The position numbers and the translations under genes are program-made. A stretch of DNA of 64,000 nt from Nitratireductor pacificus pht-3B (lineage in GTDB: Bacteria > Pseudomonadota > Alphaproteobacteria > Rhizobiales > Rhizobiaceae): positions 62,001 to 126,000 of the forward strand of contig NZ_AMRM01000013.1 in the NCBI RefSeq assembly GCF_000300335.1. The letters are read 5' to 3'. Numbering within the stretch: the first letter of the stretch is position 1; every line of letters starts with the position of its first letter. The notes under the pieces were generated by a model. That model saw only the letters and a list, made by a program, of their open reading frames with translations, searched no databases and had not been told where the DNA came from. Shown here piece by piece: positions 8,787 through 19,633 of this stretch.

Positions 8787-9724
8787 TGGGTTGCCTCCTC
8801 GGCCATGGTCGTGTTCGTGGGCTTCTCGGCCGGGCCGTCCTTGCCCGTGCGGCGGTCGCCGCGGCTGTAGTAGCGCTCGATATAGCCCTGGCCGACATTC
8901 AGGATGGACGTGATCAGCAGATACCAGATCACCGCGACCATCAGCATCGGGATGATCTCGAAGGTGCGGTTGTAGATCGACTGCACCGAGTAGAGCAGAT
9001 CCGCCATGGCGATGACGCTGACGAGCGAAGTCGCCTTGATCATACTGATCAGCTGGTTGCCGGTGGGCGGCACAATGGAGCGCATGGCCTGCGGAATGAT
9101 GACGCGCCAGAGCGCCCGCGCCCGCGTCATGCCGAACGCCTCGGCGGTTTCGGACTGGCCCCGGTCGACGGACAGCAGGCCGCCGCGAATGATCTCGGCC
9201 ATGTAGGCAGCCTCGTTCAGCGCCAGGCCGGCAATGGCAGCCGTCATCGGCGTGATGACGGAATTGGTGTCCCAGCTGGCCAGCGTCGGGCCGAAGGGAA
9301 TGGAGATCGACAGCACCGGAAAGAGCGTCGAGAGATTGTACCAGAAGATCAGCTGCACCAGCAGCGGCGTGCCGCGGAAAAACCAGATGAACCACGCCGA
9401 AAGCGTGCTGGCCAGCCGGTCCGTCGACATGCGGGCGACCGCCAGAACGAGGCCGAGCGCGATGCCGAGGACCATGGCCACGACTGTCAGCCCGAGACTG
9501 ACGTAAAGCCCCTGCATCACCGTCGGATCGAAGAAATACCGCCCGACCACCGGCCATTCGAAGTTTTCGTTGTTGGCGACGATCCAGCCGAAATTCGCCA
9601 GCAGGGCGCCGAGGGCGACCCACAGGATCAGCCGGTCGTAGCGGAACGGCGTGTGGGCGTTGACGACGTCACGAACGGACGCGTCGCCGGAGGGCGACGC
9701 GTCGATAGCCTGTTGAGTGCTCAT
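8783..9724 (-). CDS. Polar amino-acid ABC transporter permease
   Basis: A 313-residue HisMQ/GlnP-type inner-membrane permease. It has a roughly 30-residue hydrophilic N-terminal extension, then several membrane segments and the EAA-type loop around [15 protein letters not shown]. The start overlaps the stop of the binding-protein gene (ATGA). Only one permease gene is present, so a homodimer is expected. It is longer than the usual 220-250 residues because of the N-terminal extension and one extra hydrophobic segment. Confidence 0.92.
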
Positions 9725-10623
9725 TTTGGAAGCGATCCACCAAGATTGATCCCGGGTTCCTTGATCATGTTGTTCTCAAGGCCCCATTTTTTCATGATGG
9801 CAGCATAGGTGCCGTTGTCCATCAGGATCTGCATTCCGTCGCGGAGGATCTCGGCAAGCGGCGATCCCTTCGGCACGACCGCACCCTGGAACAGATCATT
9901 GAAGCCGTTCTTCTGGCCGACACCCGACAGTTCGAGCTGGCCGTTGGCCTGGCTGACGAAATAGGTGAGCGGGGCCTGAGAGGAGAAGAAGGCGTCAGCC
10001 CGCTTCGAGCGCACGGACAGGATGGAGCTTGGCTGGTCGGTATAGGACTGGACCTCGACCGCCGGCTTGCCTTCCGACTGGCACTTCTCGTCCTGCGCCT
10101 TGATCACGCGCTCGGCCGAGCCGCCGGCCATGACGGCGATGCGGTTGCCGCAGGCCGTGTCGAGCGAGGAAATGCCCTTCGGGTTGCCGGTCTGCACGGC
10201 GAAGACGACATATTCCTGCACCCAGTCGACGAAATCATTGGCTTCCTGCCGGCTCTGGAAGTCGCCCACCGGGCCGAATGCGAACTGGTAGCGGCCAGAA
10301 TTGACGCCGGCCAGCAGCGCCGGCAGTCCGCCCACGGTCTCGTGCTCGATCGTCACGCCGAGCACCTGGCCCAGTGCGTGGGTCAGGTCGGCGCTGGCGC
10401 CGGTCATCTCCGTGCCGGTGACGATTTCATAGGGCGGGAAGGAGCCGTTGTTGACCGAGATCATCTTGCCGGCCGTGCGGATGTTCTCCGGCAGCCGGGC
10501 ATGCAGGGCCTCGTCCTTCTCCAGGGTCGGGAGCGCTGCATCCTGCGCGTTGGCGCCACCTGCAGCGATGCCTCCGAGAACCAGGGCAGCCAGTGCCGTT
10601 GAAGCGAACATTTTGAGTTTCAT
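9721..10623 (-). CDS. Polar amino-acid ABC transporter substrate-binding protein
   Basis: A 300-residue periplasmic binding protein of the SBP_bac_3 family with a Sec signal peptide (residues 1-26, positively charged start, hydrophobic core, GANA-QD cleavage). It captures the ligand of the adjacent permease and ATPase. A Pht5-like gene precedes it by 73 bp, and an M20 amidohydrolase closes the operon, so the ligand may be an aromatic acid-amino acid conjugate and not a free amino acid. That part is inference. Confidence 0.92.
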   Translation of the reverse strand: MKLKMFASTALAALVLGGIAAGGANAQDAALPTLEKDEALHARLPENIRTAGKMISVNNGSFPPYEIVTGTEMTGASADLTHALGQVLGVTIEHETVGGLPALLAGVNSGRYQFAFGPVGDFQSRQEANDFVDWVQEYVVFAVQTGNPKGISSLDTACGNRIAVMAGGSAERVIKAQDEKCQSEGKPAVEVQSYTDQPSSILSVRSKRADAFFSSQAPLTYFVSQANGQLELSGVGQKNGFNDLFQGAVVPKGSPLAEILRDGMQILMDNGTYAAIMKKWGLENNMIKEPGINLGGSLPK

Positions 10624-10696
10624 GTGACAATTCCCCTTGTTGGTCTTGCGGTTGTGGCCGACCCCGGGGCCGGCGATGATCGGAGCAGCGAAAGCG

Positions 10697-11656
10697 TCAA
10701 GCTTCCCCCTGCCCCGGGAAAAGCTCTTCCGGCGTCAGCAGCCGCGGCAGGATCTTCTGCGCATGAAGTTCCTCGGCGAAGTCGCCGATCATCCTCCTGT
10801 TCGCGGCAAGGCCGTGCGCGTTCCAGTCATGCGGCAGGTCGGCGGCACAGCGGCGCAGCTCGTCGATCATCCAGGGCGTCGTGTCGGCGTATTTCTCGCG
10901 CTTGGCGAGCCAGAGGCGCTGCGCCTCGCCGATCATCCGGCTGAGTTCGTCCGCCGCCCAGGGATGGGCCTGCGCGATGTCCGCCCTGAGGGCGATCAGA
11001 TGCATGCCCGGCACGTAGCCGACCTCGTTGAAATAGGCCACTTCCGCCGCACGGAAATCCTCGACCACCTGACGAAACGGCGATCCCGCATCGAAGAACC
11101 CGTTCGGCATGAAGGGGGTGAACACCGCGTCAAGCCCACCATCCAGAAGCAGGTCGACCATGGGCCGCTCGCCCGGACAGGCCTCGATGCGCCCGGGACG
11201 GCCGAAGCCGTCGAGCCTGTCAGTGACCGGGTGCGCATCGGTCAGGCGGCCGGCATACCACATGGCGTCCTCGACGCCGACGCCCTCGCGCCGCAGCGCC
11301 GCGCGCGTCCAGGTGTTGCCGGAATCGCGCCAGCCGGTGACGCCGATCTTCTTCCCCTTCAGATCGGCCAGGCTGCAGACCGGGCTGTCCTTGCGGGTGA
11401 TGATGCAGCGATGGCGAAAACCGCGCATGATGAAATTCGGGATGCCGACGACGCTCTCGTCGCCATCGTGACGCTGCTGCGCATAGCGGCTGAACGAGGC
11501 TTCGGCGGCATCGTGGTCATCGCTGGTTCCGACATTCGCCACCAGCGTGCCGACGCGGTCCACCTTCACGTCGAGCCTGGAGGACTCCACCTCGCCCAGC
11601 ACGAGCGGCGTCATGTAATCCCAGTCGCGAACGGCCAGGCGGAGGGTCAGCGTCAT
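10697..11656 (-). CDS. Pht5-like protein (4,5-dihydroxyphthalate decarboxylase family)
   Basis: A 319-residue protein related to 4,5-dihydroxyphthalate decarboxylase, a family built on the periplasmic-binding-protein fold but acting in the cytoplasm. Features seen: no signal peptide; an opening LAVRDWDYMTPL strand; DLKGKKIGVTGW; and a late GYVPGMHLIALR segment matching the IxPMHT region of Pht5. The ATG at 11656 is preferred to a TTG at 11671. It is the first gene of the operon with the polar ABC importer and the M20 enzyme, behind a promoter carrying GTTCAAAT. It may decarboxylate a ring acid, or it may be a cytoplasmic ligand-binding protein; sequence alone does not decide. Confidence 0.7.
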   Translation of the reverse strand: MTLTLRLAVRDWDYMTPLVLGEVESSRLDVKVDRVGTLVANVGTSDDHDAAEASFSRYAQQRHDGDESVVGIPNFIMRGFRHRCIITRKDSPVCSLADLKGKKIGVTGWRDSGNTWTRAALRREGVGVEDAMWYAGRLTDAHPVTDRLDGFGRPGRIEACPGERPMVDLLLDGGLDAVFTPFMPNGFFDAGSPFRQVVEDFRAAEVAYFNEVGYVPGMHLIALRADIAQAHPWAADELSRMIGEAQRLWLAKREKYADTTPWMIDELRRCAADLPHDWNAHGLAANRRMIGDFAEELHAQKILPRLLTPEELFPGQGEA

Positions 11657-11759
11657 TATGCGGCAATCCAAAAAAATGTCTGGTAAGCCGGACGGTAAAT
11701 GTTCAAATTATATAGGACAAATGTTATTATGTTATTGAACATTTAAAAGCGGATTCGCG
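11657..11759. promoter_or_regulatory. Divergent promoter region of the MocR regulator with GTTCAAAT site
   Basis: This 103-bp AT-rich gap separates the leftward Pht5-like/ABC operon from the rightward GntR/MocR regulator. GTTCAAAT (11701-11708) repeats exactly the 8-mer of the operators at 600, 828 and 4005, and a second half site TTGAAC lies at 11735-11740, within ATGTT...GAACAT. The layout suggests that the regulator controls itself and the operon. Confidence 0.6.
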
Positions 11760-13118
11760 ATGAACGACGACATCACCGGAAAATGGTTTGCGGAGCGGAT
11801 CGGCGACACATCGATCCGTGGCATCGCGATCGAAACCAGCGCGCTGATCCGCTCCGGCCGGCTGCCCGTCGGCACCCGCCTGCCGTCGATCCGCGACATC
11901 GCCTTCGAAATGGGCGTGAGCCCCGCCACCATCTCAGAGGCGTGGAGCGAACTCAGGCGCCAGAAGATCCTGAACGGGCGCGGACGCAACGGCACCTGGG
12001 TCACGGGCGACCGCTTCATCGCCAAGCCGGAACGGCTGGCTAGCGCCGGCGACTACGGCGAGGACGTGCTCGACCTGACACTGGCCGCGCCCGACCCGCG
12101 CCTGCTCCCGAAGCTCGACAGGGCGTTTGCCCACGGGGTCGCGGTGGAAGGGCTGAACAGCTACAAGCGAAGCCGCATCGTCCCCGAACTCGAGAACGCG
12201 GTGCGGCGAACCTGGCCCTACGGCCCAGAAGCCTTTCTGGCGACCAATGGCGGCTACAACGCGATCTACGCGCTCCTGCACGCGCTCGTCCTGCCGGGAT
12301 CGACGGTGGCCATCGAACAGCCGACGGCGATGCGGCTCCTGGACATTCTCGAGGACCGCGGGGTCAACATCGTGCCGGTGCTCTGCGATGCGGAGGGACC
12401 GCTGCCCGGTTCGCTGGCGGCGGCGATGCGGCTGCGCCCGGCGGCGTTTCTGGTGCAGCCGCGCCTCCACTCCGTCACCGGCCGGACGGTGTCACCGGAA
12501 CGGCTGGCCGCGCTCGGCGACCTGCTCGACAATTGCGACACGCTGATCATCGAGGACGACGGCGCGGGCGACATCTCGCCTGCGCCGCCGCAAAGCCTCG
12601 GCGGGCGCTTTCCCGACCGCACCATTCATGTCCATTCGCTTTCGAAGACGCTGGGCCCGGACCTGCGCCTTGCCGTCCTGTCCAGCACGTCGGCCATCAT
12701 CGAGCAGATCCAGTCCTACCGTGCCTTCAGCGCCGGGTGGACGAGCCGTATCCTGCAGGCGGCCGGCGCCTGGCTTCTCGACGACGCGGAAACGCGGGCG
12801 CATGTGGCGCGCGCCCGCGCGATCTATCAGGAGCGGAGGGACCGTCTGGCCGCCGCCTTGCTGGATCGCGGGATCGACATCGGCCCGGGCGGCGGCCTGT
12901 GCGCCTGGGTGCCCGTGGCCTCGGAACCCTTCGCCATGGTGACGCTGGCGGCGCGGAACATCGCGGTCAACCCGGGTTCAAAGTTCTCCACTCGGCCCAG
13001 CCGCCACGTGCGGGTCGCAACCTCGACCCTGGACGGATCCTATGACGAGGTCGCCGACGCGCTGATGCTGGCAAGCGCCGAGATCTACAGCACCCGCGAC
13101 CATTCCGGCTCCGGTTGA
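11760..13118 (+). CDS. MocR-type GntR transcriptional regulator with aminotransferase-like domain
   Basis: A 452-residue fusion: an N-terminal GntR winged helix (about 18-82, with LPSIRDIAFEMGVSPATISEAW) and a fold-type I aminotransferase domain (about 105-450). The domain keeps the catalytic-type lysine (K296 in HSLSKTLGP) and the pyridine-nitrogen aspartates (D266-D267), so it should bind PLP and probably senses an amino-acid or PLP-linked effector. It is divergent from the Pht5-like operon and is the best candidate to bind the GTTC-N6-GAAC sites. It could also act on the IclR-adjacent operon. No evidence for true aminotransferase activity. Confidence 0.9.
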   Translation: MNDDITGKWFAERIGDTSIRGIAIETSALIRSGRLPVGTRLPSIRDIAFEMGVSPATISEAWSELRRQKILNGRGRNGTWVTGDRFIAKPERLASAGDYGEDVLDLTLAAPDPRLLPKLDRAFAHGVAVEGLNSYKRSRIVPELENAVRRTWPYGPEAFLATNGGYNAIYALLHALVLPGSTVAIEQPTAMRLLDILEDRGVNIVPVLCDAEGPLPGSLAAAMRLRPAAFLVQPRLHSVTGRTVSPERLAALGDLLDNCDTLIIEDDGAGDISPAPPQSLGGRFPDRTIHVHSLSKTLGPDLRLAVLSSTSAIIEQIQSYRAFSAGWTSRILQAAGAWLLDDAETRAHVARARAIYQERRDRLAAALLDRGIDIGPGGGLCAWVPVASEPFAMVTLAARNIAVNPGSKFSTRPSRHVRVATSTLDGSYDEVADALMLASAEIYSTRDHSGSG

Positions 13119-13190
13119 ACCGCCCTCGCCTTCCAGCCCGCGGGATTGGAAGAATGCCGCAAGACCGGGGGACGGCTCCTCACGAAACGA

Positions 13191-14036
13191 TCAAAGGTCG
13201 GCCTTGACGGCCTGCCGCTGGGCACCCAGCCCGTCGATGCCGAGTTCGACGACATCGCCGGCCTTCAGGTAGCGCGGCGGCTTCATGCCCATGCCGACAC
13301 CCGGCGGGGTTCCCGTCGAGATGATGTCCCCGGGATGCAGGCTCATGAACTGCGAGAGGTAGGAGATGAGTTCCGCCACGCCGAAGACCATCGTCTTCGA
13401 CGACCCCTTCTGCATGGTTTCCCCGTTGACCTTCAGCCACATGCCGAGGTCGCCGGGATCGCCGACCTCGTCGGTCGTCACGAGCCACGGACCGACGGGA
13501 CCGAACGTGTCGCAGGACTTGCCCTTGGTCCACTGGCCCTGGCGCTCGATCTGAAAGGCCCGTTCCGAAACGTCGTGCGCAACGCAATAGCCTGCGACGT
13601 AGTCCAGCGCGTCCGCCTTATCGACATATTTGGCGGTCCTGCCGATGACAACGCCGAGTTCCACCTCCCAGTCGACCTTCTCCGCGCCGCGCGGAATGCG
13701 CAGATCGTCATTCGGGCCGACGATGGCCGAGTTCGCCTTCATGAAGACGATCGGCTCGCTGGGCACGGCCGCGCCCGCTTCCGCCGCGTGATCGGAAAAG
13801 TTCAGCCCGATACAGACGAACTTGCCGGTTCCCGCCACGCAGGGGCCGAGGCGCGGCGTTCCTTCCACCAGAGGCAGGGAGGTTGCGTCGAGCGTTCCTA
13901 ACCTTGCCAATGCCGCCGGATCGAGCGCGGCACCGGACAGATCCTCCACATGGGCCGACAGGTCGCGGAGCGCGCCATCGGCATCCACGAGGCCCGGGCG
14001 CTCGCGACCCGGTTCGCCGTAACGGATGAGCTTCAT
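13191..14036 (-). CDS. Fumarylacetoacetate-hydrolase-family protein
   Basis: A 281-residue FAH-fold enzyme. The divalent-metal site is visible (E124 and E126 in DWEVELG; D155 in AHDVSE), as is the GTPPGVGMG loop (about 254-262). Relatives hydrolyse or decarboxylate fumarylpyruvate, acylpyruvates, 2,4-diketo sugar acids or act as ureidoglycolate lyases. It lies 31 bp behind the last dipeptide-transporter gene on the same strand and so is probably the final gene of the M81/peptide-transport operon, although it could also serve the bicupin pathway on the left. The MocR gene converges on it with a 72-bp gap. Confidence 0.88.
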   Translation of the reverse strand: MKLIRYGEPGRERPGLVDADGALRDLSAHVEDLSGAALDPAALARLGTLDATSLPLVEGTPRLGPCVAGTGKFVCIGLNFSDHAAEAGAAVPSEPIVFMKANSAIVGPNDDLRIPRGAEKVDWEVELGVVIGRTAKYVDKADALDYVAGYCVAHDVSERAFQIERQGQWTKGKSCDTFGPVGPWLVTTDEVGDPGDLGMWLKVNGETMQKGSSKTMVFGVAELISYLSQFMSLHPGDIISTGTPPGVGMGMKPPRYLKAGDVVELGIDGLGAQRQAVKADL

Positions 14037-14067
14037 CGTCTAATTCCTCTTCTGCATATTCCTTGTG

Positions 14068-15041
14068 TCATGTGAGCGGCCAGGACCGGCAGGACACGCC
14101 ATGCCCGTCGCCGCCGACATGAAACGGCGGGGTTCCCGTCCGACGATGGTCTTCGCCGAATCGGCATGAACCGTCTTCCTCGGGCCGGGCAAAATCAAGA
14201 TCCGGCGGCGCGGCGCGCAATCTCTGGCGCTGGATGGCCGGGTCCGGTATCGGCACGGCATCGAGCAGCATCTGCGTATAGGGGTGTCCCGGACTGTCAT
14301 AGACCTGCGCGACGCTTCCATGTTCGACAATCCTGCCATTGAACATCACGGCGACGTCGTGGGAAACCTCCCGGACGATTGCCAGATCGTGGGCGATGAA
14401 CAGGTAGGACAGGCCCAGCTTCTCCTGCAGCGATTGCAGCAGGGCGACGATCTGCGCCTGCGTCCGGACGTCGAGCGCGGAAACCGGCTCGTCGCAGACG
14501 ACGAAGTCCGGATTGACCGCCAGCGCGCGCGCGATCACGATGCGCTGTCGCTGCCCGCCGGAAAACTCATGCGGATAGCGCTGCATCACGGCCGGATCCA
14601 TGCTGACCAGTTCCAATAGTTCCGCCACCCGCTCGCGGATGCGGTTGGCCGGGACCGAGCGGTGCACGCGCAGCGGCTCGGCCAAAGTCTGCGCGATCGT
14701 CATGCGCGGATGCAGGCTGGAATAGGGGTTCTGCAGCACGAACTGCATATGCCTGCGCATCCGGCGCAACCTGGCGGACGGCATGCCGATCAGTTCCTCG
14801 CCGAGCAGCCTGACCGACCCGGAATGCACCTTCTGCAACTGAAGCACCGCACGCCCCGTCGTCGTCTTTCCAGATCCTGACTGGCCGACGAGGCCGAGCG
14901 TGCGTCCCGGCCCGATGTCGAACGACACCCGGTCGACGGCGGTCACCGGCGGCTTGCCGCGCCGCGCGGGGAAGACCACCGAAAGATCGCGCACGCTGGC
15001 CAGGAGCGCCGTCTCGCCCGTTGCCGTTCTCATCGTTTCCA

Positions 15042-15045
<4 letters not shown>
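14068..15045 (-). CDS. Dipeptide/oligopeptide ABC transporter ATP-binding protein (DppF-like)
   Basis: A 325-residue ATPase: Walker A GQSGSGKTT (54-62), the FSGGQRQR signature, Walker B VVCDEPVSALDV, and the DppF/OppF-type C-terminal tail after the HPYTQMLLDAVP segment. The tail has one cysteine pair short of the usual iron-sulfur motif. It overlaps the companion ATPase by 4 bp. Together they drive one of the two peptide importers in this window. Confidence 0.93.
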
Positions 15046-15856
<811 letters not shown>

Positions 15857-15860
<4 letters not shown>

Positions 15861-16750
15861 CGTACGCTCCCGACATCGAGGACTTCGCGCAGCCCGTTGG
15901 CCAGCACGATGAAGGTGAGTGTGGCGAAGACGATAGCCCCGGCAGGCGCGATCACCGTCAGCGGCGCGAGTTCCATGAACTGACGCGCCTCGGCGAGCAT
16001 GCCGCCCCAGTTTGGATCAGGCGGCGGCGGCCCCAGCCCAAGGAAGGACAGAGCGGTGATCGTGAAGATGGTCTGCGCCAGCGTCAGGCTCGTTGCCACG
16101 ACGATCGGCGACACCACCATCGGCAGCACGTGGCGGAGGACGATGCGCAACTCACTCATGCCGATGCTGCGCGCCGCCTCCACATGGTCCCATTGCTTGA
16201 CGCTCAGCACCGGCCCACGGACGACGCGCGCCATGGCCGGCGTGTAGACGATGGCGATGGTCAGGATAAGGTTTGGCACGCTCGGCCCCAGCCCCGCCAC
16301 CACGGCAATGGCAAGCAGAAACACCGGAAAGGCGAAGATGACGTCCAGAACGCGCATGATGACATCGTCGACAATCCCGCCCACGTAGCCCGACAGCAAG
16401 CCGAGCACGAGACCGGCGGCCAGCGCCAGGAACACGGCGACGCTGGTGATCAGCAGGGTCGTGCGCCCGCCGACGATCAGGCGGCTCAGCACGTCCCGGC
16501 CGATGGAATCCGTGCCTAGCAAGTGCTCGGCGCTCGGCGCGGCGAGGGAACTGGCGGAGGTCAGCGCGGGATCGTACGGCGCGATCAGCGGCGCGAAGAT
16601 CGTGACGACCGCCATCAGGGCCAGCATCACGAGCCCGAGGACCAGAAGAACCTGTCCGCTGGTGAACGGCAGGCGGCGCGGCGCGACAGCTTCCGGCCGC
16701 GAAGCCTCCTTGTCGTTGTTGTGGGCGGTGTTGTGAACGGTATCGCTCAT
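15857..16750 (-). CDS. Dipeptide/oligopeptide ABC transporter permease (DppC-like)
   Basis: A 297-residue permease with a cytoplasmic N-terminus of about 30 residues, a first membrane segment (about 33-55), the periplasmic HLLGTDSIGRDVLSRL motif typical of DppC and four to five further membrane segments. The ATG overlaps the DppB stop by 4 bp. A long overlapping open frame that runs into the next gene is not coding. Confidence 0.93.
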
Positions 16751-17694
16751 GACTGCGCCCTCGCGTCGATCCGTGCATAGGCGATGTCGACGAACATGTT
16801 GACGATGACGACGACTGCCGACGCCAGCAGCACGATGGCCTGGATGACCGGGTAATCGCGGCTGGTGATGGAATCGAACAGATACTGTCCCATGCCGGGA
16901 ATGGCGAAGATGGTCTCGACGAGGATGCTGCCGCCGAGCAATGTCGCCACCTGAAGGCCCGTCACCGTGACGATGGGCGTCAGGGCGTTGCGCATCAGGT
17001 AATTCGCAAGCACCGTCCGCGGCAACAGGCCCTTGGCGCGCGCGACCATGACGAAATCCTGACCCGAGACCTCGAGGACAGCCGCTCGAGTGTTTTCCGA
17101 GATGGTCACGGAAACCGCCAGCGCCAGCGACAGGGCCGGCAGGAGCAGCCCGCCGATATTGGCCAGCGGATCGGTGAAGAACGGCGTGTAATTGAAGATG
17201 GCGATCTGCGGAAAATAGAGGCCGACGACCAGCACGATCAGCGTCGCCACGACGAAGTTCGGAACGGCCAGGATGAAGCCGTTGTAGAGGCGGACGATCC
17301 AGTCCGCACGCCCGCGCAGCCGCGCCGAGGCAAGCCCCGTCGCGACCCCCATCGCCATGGCAATGAGCCCGGCGATCAGGGTCAGCTGGAAGGTGACGAC
17401 GAAGCGCGGCAGGATCTCGCCGACGACCGGCTGCCGGGTGACGAAGGAATAGCCGAAATCGCCCCGCACGGCATTGCCGAGCCAGATCAGATACTGTTCG
17501 AGGAGCGGCCGGTCGAGGCCCAGCTCGCGCCGGGCCGCCTCCAGCACATCGGACGCGACATTCTGCGCGCCGGCCGACGTCTGGACGAAGTCGCCCGGCA
17601 GCGCGCGCACCAGCATGAAGGCAACGAAGGAAACGCCCAGAAGGATCGCAACCGTCCAGGCGAGACGCGCTATGACCATCCGTCTCATGGGCAC
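16747..17694 (-). CDS. Dipeptide/oligopeptide ABC transporter permease (DppB-like)
   Basis: A 315-residue inner-membrane permease. It has the single N-terminal membrane helix after MVIARLAWT, the periplasmic domain with LGLDRPLLEQYLIWL, and the FAIPGMGQYLFDSI segment near the C-terminus that marks DppB. It lies 33 bp behind the binding-protein gene and overlaps DppC by 4 bp. Confidence 0.93.
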   Translation of the reverse strand: MPMRRMVIARLAWTVAILLGVSFVAFMLVRALPGDFVQTSAGAQNVASDVLEAARRELGLDRPLLEQYLIWLGNAVRGDFGYSFVTRQPVVGEILPRFVVTFQLTLIAGLIAMAMGVATGLASARLRGRADWIVRLYNGFILAVPNFVVATLIVLVVGLYFPQIAIFNYTPFFTDPLANIGGLLLPALSLALAVSVTISENTRAAVLEVSGQDFVMVARAKGLLPRTVLANYLMRNALTPIVTVTGLQVATLLGGSILVETIFAIPGMGQYLFDSITSRDYPVIQAIVLLASAVVVIVNMFVDIAYARIDARAQS

Positions 17695-17727
17695 GCCGTC
17701 CCCTTCGCAGCCCAGGCAAGCAGCGCC

Positions 17728-19335
17728 TTATTCATCGCGCCACGCCGTGCGGACGAACGAACGGACATTGGCCGCCAGCGGCTCGTAGCCCTTGATGCTG
17801 TCCCACCAGATCTCCCAGCGCAGCGGGTACTGGTAGACCTGCAGGATATAGGCGTTCTCGGCGATGTGCTTCTGGATCTCCATGTTCCTGGCGGCCCGCT
17901 TCTCTGTGTCCACCTCCGAGCGCGCCTCGGCGATCATCGCGTCGAGCTTGTCGTCCGACACGCCGACCGCCTTGCCGAACTTGCTGTCGGAGACGAGGTA
18001 CTGGAAGATCGCGTCCGCATCTGGCGTCCAGCTCAGCGCCACGGACAGCAGTGTCGGCCAGGTGCCTGAGCTCCAGTGATTGAGCAGTGGTGCTGTTTCC
18101 ATCGGCATCAGCTTGACGGTGATGCCCGCCGCCTGCCACTGCTGCTGGAGGATCTGCGCGCAGGCGACATCCAGCGCGTTAGCGGCGACGACGATGTATT
18201 CGCCCAGATCGATGCCGTCGGGATATCCCGCTTCGGCGAGCAGCTTCTTCGCCGCTTCCGGGTCGTGCTTGTAGTAGGGCATTTCTCCGGTACCGTCATA
18301 GCCGCCCACATGGCTCTCCGGCAGCATCGCACCAACCTTGCCCGAGCCGCTCAGCACCGTCTGCACGCAGGCCTCGCGATCAGTCGCCAGGCTGAGCGCC
18401 CGCCGGACCCGGACATCGTCGAACGGCGCGGCCTTCAGGTTCATCCAGATCGGAAAGGTCCGCGAGGTTTGGCCGGGTGCCGAGACGAGCTGCGGCGATG
18501 TCCGGCTCATCAGCGCAGCCACCTTCGGATCTTTCAGCCAGGTCATGTCGATGGCCTTGGAGCGCAGCGCCGACGACAGGGTCGACTGATCCTTGTAGAA
18601 GCGGAACACCACCGTCGACAGAAGCGGCAGGCCTTCCTCGTAATAGTCCGGGTTGGCGTTCAGGGTGAACTGCTGGTTCGGCTGATACGATCCGAAAATG
18701 AAGGGTCCGGTGCCGACCGGGTCGGTCATGAGGTTTTCCACCCCCTTCGGCACGATCGCGCCGTCATCGGCCGTCGCCAGATAGTTCAGGAAGGCGGCAT
18801 CGGCGGACTCCAGCTCGAATTTCACCGTGTAGGGGTCGACCACCGTTACCGCGGTGACGGTGGAGTACTGCGCCCGCAGATGGCTGGCCGTCGCCGGATC
18901 GAGAATCCTGTCGAAGGTGTATTTCACGTCCTCGGCGGTGAAGTCCTGGCCGTTGTGAAACTTCACGCCCTGGCGAAGCTTGAAGATGTAGGTCTTCTCA
19001 TCCGGCATTTCATAGCTGACGGCCAGATCCGGCTCGATCTCCATCTTCGCATTCCAGCGCAGCAGGCCGCTATAGATGAGTGCGATGAAATCAGCGGAGG
19101 AGAAGGCCGTCACGACCGTCGGATCGAGACCGATCGGGTCGGCGTCGGCGCCGATGGTCAGGGTGCCGCCGGCCACCGGCGCTCCGTCCTTGCCATCGCC
19201 CGCCGCAAAGGCGGGCATGCCCATGAGCATCGCCCCGCCGGTCAGTCCGAGGCGCAGCAGGCTGCGCCGGGACAGGGCGCAGGCGTCGGCAGTTTCGTCA
19301 GTCGCGGTTGCGATGGTCTGTGTTCTTTTCAGCAT
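17728..19335 (-). CDS. Peptide ABC transporter substrate-binding protein (family 5, Tat-exported)
   Basis: A 535-residue SBP_bac_5 protein that would bind a peptide or similar solute in the periplasm. The leader is a twin-arginine type: SRRSLLRLG at 22-30, hydrophobic stretch, cleavage near residue 45 (AFA-AG). The KLRQGVKFHNGQDFTAEDVKYTFDRI signature region of the family is present. GGGGAGAATG-type Shine-Dalgarno precedes the ATG at 19335. It follows the first M81 gene by 298 bp and heads the permease-ATPase genes. Tat export of a peptide-binding protein is less common than Sec export. Confidence 0.92.
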   Translation of the reverse strand: MLKRTQTIATATDETADACALSRRSLLRLGLTGGAMLMGMPAFAAGDGKDGAPVAGGTLTIGADADPIGLDPTVVTAFSSADFIALIYSGLLRWNAKMEIEPDLAVSYEMPDEKTYIFKLRQGVKFHNGQDFTAEDVKYTFDRILDPATASHLRAQYSTVTAVTVVDPYTVKFELESADAAFLNYLATADDGAIVPKGVENLMTDPVGTGPFIFGSYQPNQQFTLNANPDYYEEGLPLLSTVVFRFYKDQSTLSSALRSKAIDMTWLKDPKVAALMSRTSPQLVSAPGQTSRTFPIWMNLKAAPFDDVRVRRALSLATDREACVQTVLSGSGKVGAMLPESHVGGYDGTGEMPYYKHDPEAAKKLLAEAGYPDGIDLGEYIVVAANALDVACAQILQQQWQAAGITVKLMPMETAPLLNHWSSGTWPTLLSVALSWTPDADAIFQYLVSDSKFGKAVGVSDDKLDAMIAEARSEVDTEKRAARNMEIQKHIAENAYILQVYQYPLRWEIWWDSIKGYEPLAANVRSFVRTAWRDE

Positions 19336-19633
19336 GGCGCATTCTCCCCATTATGATGATTGCTGGCGTGCAGCAGGCTCGGGTGCGGTCGCTCGACAGT
19401 CGCCGCACGGAGGCTCAATTGCAGAACATTCCCTTCTTCGGCGACGGCCGCCGAGCGGCGAGGTCCCGGCCGCCCCAGGCCGGAACCCCGCCGCGCCATC
19501 AAGCCCTTCCGGCTCCGGTCCACCGCCCGCCGTCGATCGGCTTGCCGCGCGGAACCGGTCGTTTCCGGCATTTCGGAAAGGAGCATCGGATGGCGGTTCG
19601 TGTGTTCGGGAAGCATCGCGCCGGTCCTCCTGC
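19336..19633 (-). other. 298-bp gap between M81 gene and peptide-binding-protein gene, with hairpin
   Basis: No protein-coding gene is convincing here. An inverted repeat at 19462-19487 (GGTCCCGGCC, loop of six, GGCCGGAACC; one mismatch) could form an RNA hairpin in the leftward transcript. It lacks a T-run and may be a processing or attenuation site between the metallopeptidase and transporter genes. A second promoter cannot be excluded. Confidence 0.35.

Noticed and set aside
19336-19633. A short gene in the gap before the peptide-binding protein
   Set aside because: The open frames there have no ribosome-binding site and a composition typical of non-coding high-GC frames.
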